From Hyperoplus lanceolatus (lineage: Eukaryota > Chordata > Actinopteri > Uranoscopiformes > Ammodytidae), in contig CM049409.1 in assembly GCA_026929865.2 (NCBI GenBank), forward strand, positions 9,021,452 to 9,085,451: DNA of 64,000 nt, in the 5' to 3' direction. The position numbers and the translations under genes are program-made. The first letter of the stretch is position 1. Each line of letters opens with the position of its first letter. This document shows positions 55,778-64,000 of the stretch, one piece after another. Under the pieces are notes generated by a model. The model was not told the DNA's origin, made no database searches, and worked only from the letters and a program-made list of their open reading frames with translations.

Positions 55778-56742
55778 ACACGATGCAAAGCCTACATTTC
55801 TGCTTGTCATCTTGCCGTCTGTGTGTACTAAGATGTGTGTAATTTTGTGCATTTTGTCTATCTGTGCATCCCGCCCCCCAAAGAAACAAAAAAAAAAAAA
55901 CTGCAGTTCCTGTACCTCAGCAGCAACCAATTAGCAGATTGCTCTATCATCGGTCAGTGAACATAAATGATGGCTAGAAACGCCTCGTTTACTCACTCAG
56001 TCAGTCACTCAGTCACTCAGTCGCTGTGTTTGTCTGCTTTTGCTGTGGTCCTCTCACTTTGAGGGTGGGGGATCCTCATGTTGCAAGAAGTGGCATTTCT
56101 TCACTAAATCAAATAAGGTTGCTCAGTGACATGACGCTCCCTCTAGTGGAGAGCCGAGTCTGTGCAGCGTCTGATCGTGCAAGGCTATTCAATGATTCGG
56201 CCAAAGATTTTATACGGAAACAAATGATAATCGCTGTCAGATGACGATTCATGCATTTTATTTTATTTTTGGTGGGGGATTTCAGGAAGCCAGGAAATAT
56301 CCTGATTAGTTTGTGTTAAGTCATGCCAACTGTGCGTTATCTAACGTGTTCAGCTTCCTGATGAGCATGATGTTAAAAACCACAACTCAGTGGTTTACTC
56401 TACCGCACGACAAACAGTTGCAGTGCTATGAGTAGCATTTTAAGACAAGTTTACTTTAGCTTAGTTAGTTACCCAACTATGTAACCACTCATTGCATTTT
56501 AATTTTTTTTTTTCCATCGTTCACACACTTTACCTCGTATTTAATTTGCACAACAGATATTGTTTGTGGCTAACGTCTTGTTTGGTTATTGTAGTTGTGG
56601 GTTCTTTTTTTTATATTTATTTTTTTGGAAAAGCACCGTGTGATGTAGGCTACAATACTTAACATAAATGTTGCCATTTTGGCCATTTATCAGACTGGCT
56701 TTAAATAATCATCATCTTTGTCCTTGCTTTCTTGAATTTCAG
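55206..56742. other. Non-coding DNA upstream of the ctbp2 coding exon
   Basis: I see no exon in this stretch apart from the acceptor at its right edge. It holds a (GT)n array and a run of short CACTCAGT repeats near 56000-56020. Confidence 0.5.
55704..55776. repeat. (GT)n microsatellite with one TC interruption
   Basis: A 73-bp GT array. Confidence 0.95.
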
Positions 56743-56915
56743 GTATATCACATCAGCTCGCGGTGTTCTGGAGGAGTGGAGCGTTTGACACTTTGAGGAG
56801 GAGAGGTGGACACTAAACTTGAGAGAGAGGAGAGCACGTGTTTCAAGCTGTGACGGGATGGCGCTGGTCGACAAACACAAAGTGAAACGCCAGCGGCTGG
56901 ACAGGATCTGTGAGG
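56743..56915 (+). CDS. ctbp2: C-terminal-binding protein 2, first coding exon with 5' UTR
   Basis: The acceptor CTTGAATTTCAG precedes position 56743. The 5' UTR covers 56743-56857 and coding covers 56858-56915, up to a GTGAG donor in phase 1. The reading is MALVDKHKVKRQRLDRICEG, which is the known N-terminus of the CtBP2 transcriptional-corepressor isoform. CtBP2 is an NAD(H)-binding dehydrogenase-fold corepressor recruited through PxDLS motifs. The KHKVKRQR segment is the acetylated nuclear-targeting N-terminus. The remaining exons lie beyond the window. The alternative RIBEYE isoform of photoreceptor and hair-cell synaptic ribbons starts from a large separate exon that is not present up to 64 kb. 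Only 19 full codons are visible, but the match is exact to memory and synteny agrees. Confidence 0.92.
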
Positions 56916-57710
56916 GTGAGAGATTATTCATGTCACGATACGCTTGTGTGTGTGTGTGTGTAGTGTACATGTAACTTCTGTGTTATTAGTTCCACTGGTT
57001 TATGTTGTAGCAATAAAAAGTGCCTCCACCACTGTTATATGGAAATTAAGTTTCCACCAGTGTTCAAGCCTTTCAGACTGCTGCTAAAAATTCAGTGAAA
57101 AGCCAGTGGGATCGTTTGCATAAGTGTGTTTGTGTGTGCGTCAAAAGGGAACCTTGGGACCAGCCGAGGCTCCAAACTTCGCCTTTGAAGGCTGTCTAGG
57201 GTGTGCGTGTGTGTGTGTGGGGGGGAGGGGGTAGAGGAGGGTTGGGTTGATGGCTGAATGAGACTTGAGTTCGAAGTTTCCAGATTGCTGGAGAGATGAA
57301 GTAGGGAGTTTGTAATAAAGTGAAGCACTCCTCAGAGCCCTGGGATTGATTATAGCTGGTACTGCGAGTGTGTGTGTGTTTTATAGGAGAAAGACAAAGC
57401 ATGAGATTTTCATTTCATTTCTTCCTCACTCATTTTTTTTATTAACTTAACCACCAACAGGAGGCTCTGAATTTTTATTTTATGTTCATGCATTTCTTCA
57501 CTCATACTCGCCCTTCCTATTATTATTATTTTGTATTCCTCTCTATGTCCTGTGGCTATAGCGGCTAGCCACTAGCTTCTGCTCCACTTGATATAACTCA
57601 TTGCAGAAAAAGTAAAACATGTTTGAGGCTTTCATGTATTCTGAATTTCAAGTCAGAATCTAGAGCAACATGTGCTATTAGAATTTGATCACTTTGTGAT
57701 TTATAATAAG

Positions 57711-57810
<100 letters not shown>

Positions 57811-59643
57811 TTTCCTCACCTTCTCTCCTAATGTAGTCTTTGTAAGCACTGTCTTTGTAGTGTAAAATATATTTACACTTACCAGCCTTCTCTGTTCACT
57901 CTCAGAGCCTGTCTCTAACTTTTGAATTTTAACCTGCAACTGTTTTGGGCTTGTGGGAAATTCAAATTTGTGATTTTACTTATGTAAAAAGCACATAGAT
58001 GCTTCATCTCTCCATAAGCAAAACCAAATGATTTTTTTTTAGCAATATTGAGTAACTTCACACTATATCTATAGAGACGTGTATCAAGTATCAACATCCC
58101 TCTTTGTTCGAACGTCAAAGGGAAAATCCCATTTGAAATTGAGAAACACAATATACGGTAATAGATTCCTAAATGAAGCAGTGATGCTGTCAGTTTCCAC
58201 CCTCAGAATGGGAGCCACATGTGGCATCTCAAACCTCTCCAAACCGCCAACACTACTCGCTTGGCAAACACTTTTTCCCCCCCTTTTTTTTTCTTTTCTT
58301 TTTTTTGCCTAAGAAGAATGACTGTGTCCTGTCCAAGGATATGGTAATATGAGACACATCATATAGCAATAGTTTCTGAATTGTCCCACAGACCTATTTC
58401 AACAGTGTCCATGTCTGCTCTGCCCACCAACAATGAAGTCATTCTAGCTAAGATATAGGGGGGGATTTATTCAAATGTTTCTGATGTAGTTAGTCACCAC
58501 AGCTGCTCTTAAATACATGTAAAAGAAGAGGCTGATTCATATCGGGGATGTTTAAAGATTGCAGGGTGGTGAATCACGTTGTCTCCACGGTAGCTTTAAA
58601 TCTGCTCAACCGTGTAAAAAAAAAATGTTTTGGAGGGCATGGTGTGCTCTGCTTAATCTTAAAGCCACCCAGTATTATCTAGAGACAGTGTTTTCGGACC
58701 GAGGCGTGAAATAGGAATCAAGATTCACAATCATGTGTATTGACAAAAACAAGAATGTTTATGGAGTGGCTGTGATGCTTCCCTAATCTCCATTTATCTT
58801 CTGAGGATAACTGTGTCAATCGGATATTTGCTTCACAGTGGAGTGCATTGATTACATCTTTACTCATTGTGATGAGTGGCTAACTGAGCCATGCACCGTG
58901 GCCCAGAGTGGATTTGAAATGGCTGCTGTGTGTGGCTCTTTTATTTTTTTTTACTCCCATCAAAAGTAGTCACGGTGCTGGAATGTAGATTTCACTGGAA
59001 CCGTGGATGTTGTACCAATTGAGGATGTCTGATGTGATTCACTGTCTGTGTTGCTTTCATGTTGGATATTCTTTGTGCTTTTTTCTTTTTTTTTTCGTAA
59101 ATTAGAAATACAAGGTCAAGCTATGGCCACGGCTCATGACAATGTTTTTTTTTTGTTTGTTTGTTGGATTAATCTATTGAAATGTTTAGTCTTAAACGTG
59201 TCAGAAAACCCTTCGCTCATGGCAACTTCCCAGAGCCCAAGGTGATGTCCCAAAACCACATTTAAATCACAGTGATATTTAAACCAGCATGTCCTCACAT
59301 TTGAGAAGCTGGAGAGAGAGGATATCTCTTTATGGTTTGCTTAAAGTAAATCTTGGCTTATGCTGAATAGAACCAACATGTTATAAGCAAAACAATTGAT
59401 CGACTAAGATAATTAACCAAACCTGATAAAGATAATAATTTATTCTAAACTGAAGCCCCAAATATTTACATTTCTTGGTGTTAGCGAAGATGGGAAAGCA
59501 TTTCAATGATTTGTTATAATTACTGTACATTTTAGTTTAGTTCTGTCAGTCAATTCATTAATTCATGAAGTCATTGTTAGAATGCAAAAGTAAAGTCAGT
59601 TGTAATAGGTTACTACACTTTGTTCTTTATTAAGCCTTAAAGC

Positions 59644-59645
<2 letters not shown>

Positions 59646-59718
<73 letters not shown>
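59646..59718. repeat. (GT)n microsatellite
   Basis: A 73-bp GT array in the ctbp2 intron. Confidence 0.95.
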
Positions 59719-59721
<3 letters not shown>

Positions 59722-60795
59722 GGTACAACAGTTGTTTCTGTTGTGGGTTCGATTAAGTGCCAGGAGGAGTGTAAAAGCAATAAGGGAACTGTGGCAAACA
59801 TCTGTTGTGAGCATCAGTTCCCATACTCTCACACCCCTCTGCCACCCCCCAACCCCCCCCCTTTTTACCCACTCTCTCTCCCTCTCTGTCTCCCCTTCTG
59901 TCCGCTCCATCTGTGTACCCAGCATGCATTGGCTTGGGCAGCAGTGCAAGCCTTTGCCACAGCCGTTTAGCTGGAGCTAACTGACTGATCTGGGCAGACA
60001 CGGGATGGTGAGCGGCACTGCGACGTGAACTAGGTCGCCGTAGCAGCATGTTCCTGAATGTTGATTTCCAAGTTGCAGAATCTGTGCTTGGGTGCAAACA
60101 CCACAAGGTGGGGTAGTGCAATTTGTCATGGCCATTTCAAGTGTTTTGCTTGGCAGTTGAGTTAATATCCCAATGCTAGATGATGCATCTGGTTTTGTCA
60201 TACGATTGTACAAGAGGCGAAGAAGTTTTTAAAAAAGGAAAGAGAAATTAACATGGTTGGTCACTCAAGCTTAAATACCATAATACTTCACCTGTGAAAA
60301 GTGTGAATTATTCATGTTCTCAGTTTGTTTATAGCAAAGCTCTTTATTTAACAAACAACCAGAGAGGCTGAAGGAGGGAGGGAGGGAAGGGGGTGTCCTG
60401 ACAGTTTTCAGCCTAGACTTGGGGCTCTGCTGCTGCATCCAGCTCGCGGCTTTCATCCGTCCCTCCCACTCGTCTCCTCACGCTCTGGCATCCGGCTCTG
60501 GTATGAAGTCATCGGAGCGGACTCTGCCCCCCCCCCCCCCCCCCGGGCTTGTTCCAGGCTCCTCACCAAAACCCACCACCCCTTTATAGGCTTTGTGGAG
60601 AGGCAGGGAGGGGCACGGAGAACTGGGGGGTGGGGGAGCAGAAGGGAAAATAGAGCAAAGAGAAAAATGGTAGAAAGTGTCTTTTTTTTCAAGGCAATTC
60701 TTCTCATGATTCCAAGCAAATGGGCATATATTTTAGTTTTCTTATTATCATTAGAGTTTGCCTGTCTTGTCCACACCTTGAATGAAAATACATTT

Positions 60796-63700
60796 TATTT
60801 ATTTATTTATTTGTTTATTGAACAGGGACAATGTACAGCACAAAAGCAGTACCAGATTTAGCTATAAGCTAATTTTCATCTGCAGTCCCTGGGCAGGAAA
60901 CAGAGTATTACATCTCTGTTAAGATGGGAAACCTCACACTGAAGTATAAAAACAATAACACACAATTTCACAACAGTAAAACACAATACGAACAATAAAA
61001 TCACAACATTTAGGACACCACAACAACAACAACATCACAACAGTAAGACACCAAGATAACAGGACATCACAACATTAAGAAAACAATCTTTGCATGATGG
61101 GTACATGCTTGGGTTGATTTCAGCCATGACTTCATCTTACATTTAAAACCAGCAAAGGTGTTTCACTCTCTTATCTCGCTTGGTACTAAGTTCCAAGACT
61201 TGGTGGCTCTAACTGAAAATATAGACATGCCAAACTCAGTGGATCTGTGCTGTACTACACAGTCCCCTCTATTAGACGTTCTAGTTCTCCTTCCATTGTC
61301 TGAGCGCAGTGACACAAACTCATTTAATGGAGGAGCGGCCAAATCATTCATTATTTTATAAACTAAACATACATCCGCAAGAAACACAAAACTATCAAAC
61401 GTCATGAGATTATGTCTTTGAATTATGTTACAGTGGTGATATCGTAATGGCTTTTTGTCCAGTACCTTGAGTGTTTGTTTGTAAAGTGTTTGCAGTGGAG
61501 CAAGTGTTGTTTTTCCAGTTTGTGACCAGCTTGTAATACAGTATGAGATGTGTGAAAAGATCATGGAGTGCATGTAAAGTTTTGCTGCATCTAGAGGGAG
61601 CTGGTTCCTGATGTACCTAAAATTCCTTAAATTGAATTTGACTCTATTACACACCTGCTTCACATGTTTCTTAAATAAGAGCTGTGAGTCCACATTTATT
61701 CCTAAATATTTAAAATGTGAAACAGTCTGGATCCTTTCTCCATTAACAATGATATCAGGCTGATTTCCATTTTTCCTATTATAAAAGTACATGCATGCTG
61801 TTTAACTGATGTTGAGTGTCAGGCAGGACTTAGAGAGCCAATCAGAAATTTTGGCCATTGCTTCTGTTAATTTGGCGGCCACCTCACATCTGTTCTTTCC
61901 ATGTGCGAGGATGACCGTGTCATCTGCATACATTTGTACGTCCACTTCTGGACATACAAGTGGCAGATCATTTACATATAAGCTAAACAACAAAGGTCCT
62001 AAAATTGAGCTCTGCGGGACACCAACAGAGCAGCCAATGAAAGATGAAGTCCTATCCCCAACTCTGGTGCCTTGTTTTTTTCCAGTGAGATAGGACTCCA
62101 TCCATTTCATTGTTTCCACAGACAAATTAAAATTGGACACTTTTGAGAGCAGAACGCTATGATTAACAGTATCAAATGCTTTGCTCAGATCCAAAAATAC
62201 CGCACCTACAGCACTCCCACTGTCAATATTTGTTTTGATTTTTTCAATGAGATAGCAGGTTGCCATCTCAGTTGAATGATTTTTCCTGAATCCGAATTGC
62301 ATGGGATGAAGTGAGTCTTGTCCTGGGTTTAAAAAGGCAGTTAGTTGTTCAGCTACCAGTTTTTCAGCGATCTTTGATACAACAGGCAAGATACTGATAG
62401 GTCTATAATTTTTCACTTCAGTTGGTTCCCCTGTTTTAAAAATTGGAACTACAACTGCAGACTTCCATGCATTTGGGAAGGTTGACTGTTTAAATTACAT
62501 ATTAACCAAATGTGCAATTGGGGTGCTGAAGGATTGATTATTGCTTTTAATAAAAGTTGAGTCCCACTCAAACACATCTTTTGCCTTAGAGGACTTTAAA
62601 GTGCTTAGGATTTTTAAAATCTTTGCTTGAGGAACTTCAGTTATGTTAAAAACCGGTTTGGTGTGATTCGGCACTGAGATTTGTTTAAATCTTGCACCAA
62701 AGCTGTGTGACAAATTCTGTACTGAGTCAATAAAATATTTGTTAAATGTGAGGGCAATTTCATTAAAGTCATTTGTAATAATTCCCTGTACTTTCAGTTC
62801 ACGTCCGTGTCCTTGATTTTGCTTACTGTCAGTCTTTGTTAATTTATTAATATTCGTCCATATTAATTTGCTATTTCCTTTCCCTTCTTTAATAATAGTC
62901 ATGAAGAAATTGGCTTTTGCCTTTCTTAATTCATTAACCACTTTGTTACGGAGATTTTTAAAAACTTGTCCATCATTAATTGATTTGGACTTAAGTGCTA
63001 TCTTTAAAGCAAAATCACGCTTTTTCATTAAATCCCACAGTTTCTAATTAAACCAAGGTAAGTTACTCTTAGCACGTCTGTTTTTAAATGGTTTGTTGTA
63101 TTTTTCCTTAATTTTATCTACTGTGCCTACAAAGGATTCACAAGAGGCCTCTAGATCATCTGTTTGTAGAACATCAGTCCACTCAATTTGACCTAGTTCT
63201 TCCTTAAATGTATTCATGTCTTCTTTCCTTATTCCATGGGAGTGTTTATTTGTGTCTTGGCGATAAGTAAATCGTTTGTTAATTTTCTTGAAATAAGAGT
63301 CATATTGTGATCTGACAAACCAGTAAGAAGATTAAAAGATTTGGTGATTCTCTCAGACGTATTACTAAAAATGAGATCAATTTGTGTTTTTGAGGAGTTT
63401 GTGATTCTAGTCGGTCCATCTATTAATTGAGTCATTTCAAATTGATTTGTAAGTGCTTTAAGTTTCTTTCTTATGTTTTTTTCTGCCCAGTTTAAATTAA
63501 AATCACCTAGAACTATACATTCTTTTTTAGTATCTAATTCTTTAAGCTGGTTTTTGAAATGTTCAAAAAAGGTAATGTCAGATGAGGGAGGTCTATATAC
63601 ACCAATCACATTAAATGTCATTTGCTGAGACAAGGTGATAGTTACGGCAATACATTCCATGTCATTTGCGCATGCCAGGTCAATCTGTTTACATTTAATG

Positions 63701-64000
63701 TCATCTTTCACGTAGATGAGCAGTCCACCGCCCCTTCCTTTATTTCTGTCTTTTCTAAAAACATTGTAGCCAGGCATTGTGAAAGACGCTACAGGCGATG
63801 ATGTGGTCAACCATGTTTCAGATAAACACAGGAAGTCCAGATTTGAGTCAGTGAAAAGTGTTTCAAGTTGTTCGGTTTTTGCTTTAACGCTACGAATGTT
63901 CAAATGTCCCCCAAGAAGACCTCTCGGTTTTGCGTGTGGATCCCAGATGATTTTGGAATGTTGGACAGTTTGGAAGAGACCAATATTAAAGTGTTTTGTG
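60796..64000 (-). mobile_element. Non-LTR retrotransposon (LINE), 3' part, extends beyond the window
   Basis: Reading on the minus strand: an APE-type endonuclease, a linker, a reverse transcriptase, a C-terminal domain, about 360 bases of 3' UTR and an (AAAT)n tail at about 60820-60796 after CCTGTTCAATAAACAAAT. The tandem tetranucleotide tail replaces a poly(A). The motif set fits the Jockey/CR1/L2/Rex1 group; I do not assign a clade. It is inserted antisense in the ctbp2 intron. The 5' end is outside the window. Confidence 0.9.
61163..64000 (-). pseudogene. LINE ORF2: endonuclease-reverse transcriptase, broken by three stops and a frameshift
   Basis: The frame is open from the window edge (it runs through GLLGGHLNIRSVKAK without a start). 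The endonuclease shows LSETWL, YRPPS, GDFNLNW and the SDHN motif (about 63900-63260). The reverse transcriptase shows NYRPISILP, FLDLSKAFDTVNH, GVPQSSILGPLLF and the catalytic YADD in MYADDTVILA (about 62416-61900). The C-terminal region has FKYLGINVD and LQTLYKQTLKVLDKKP. Damage: a frameshift near 63230, TAG at 63046-63044, TAA at 62497-62495 and TAA at 61804-61802. Few lesions over 2.8 kb imply a fairly young but inactive copy. Confidence 0.88.

Overview
This is eukaryotic nuclear DNA, almost certainly from a teleost fish and probably a percomorph. The evidence is spliced vertebrate genes with short introns, Tc1-like and hAT transposons, a fish-type tRNA-derived SINE, and about twenty long (CA)n/(GT)n arrays. 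There is no sign of a prokaryotic genome, operon or CRISPR array.

Genes, left to right: (1) the last five coding exons of dhx32 (+, 624-3147), a DEAH-box helicase-like protein; (2) edrf1 (-, 4527-20687), complete, 25 coding exons that I could join in phase into a reading frame of about 1256 codons, arranged tail-to-tail with dhx32; (3) a six-exon gene (+, 22059-23620) encoding a short ATG16-like protein with the ATG5-binding helix and coiled coil but no WD40 propeller; (4) tex36 (+, 24898-26202), four exons, 196 aa; (5) a 30-kb gene-poor stretch with a CpG-rich candidate promoter near 35.04-35.54 kb; (6) the first coding exon of ctbp2 (+, 56858-56915), whose next intron runs to the window end. 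The order and relative orientation dhx32, edrf1, tex36, ctbp2 match human 10q26.13 (my recollection of that map). The differences are that mmp21, uros and bccip are absent between edrf1 and dhx32, and that the ATG16-like gene lies between edrf1 and tex36.

Mobile DNA: edrf1 intron 17 (8222-11842) holds a Tc1-like element (8415-11582) into which a second one (8501-10140) has inserted. The inner copy is odd: its 5' third is replaced by an inverted copy of its own 3' third. Two non-autonomous hAT elements with 8-bp target duplications (13213-14208, 15221-16304) and a tRNA-SINE (about 17062-17255) lie in other edrf1 introns. A MITE family with about 43-bp terminal repeats and TTA target sites occurs three times (4745-5032, 25472-25833, 37746-38091). 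A 2.7-kb inverted-repeat element (51988-54682) contains a perfect 56-bp internal inverted repeat. A non-LTR retrotransposon with endonuclease and reverse transcriptase fills 60796-64000 on the minus strand and runs off the window.

The genes do not form a functional unit; they are a conserved vertebrate neighbourhood. The items I rate most worth a second look are the WD40-less ATG16-like gene, the edrf1 exon 16 acceptor sitting directly on a 125-bp (TG)n tract, the palindromic Tc1 element, and the 56-bp inverted repeat.
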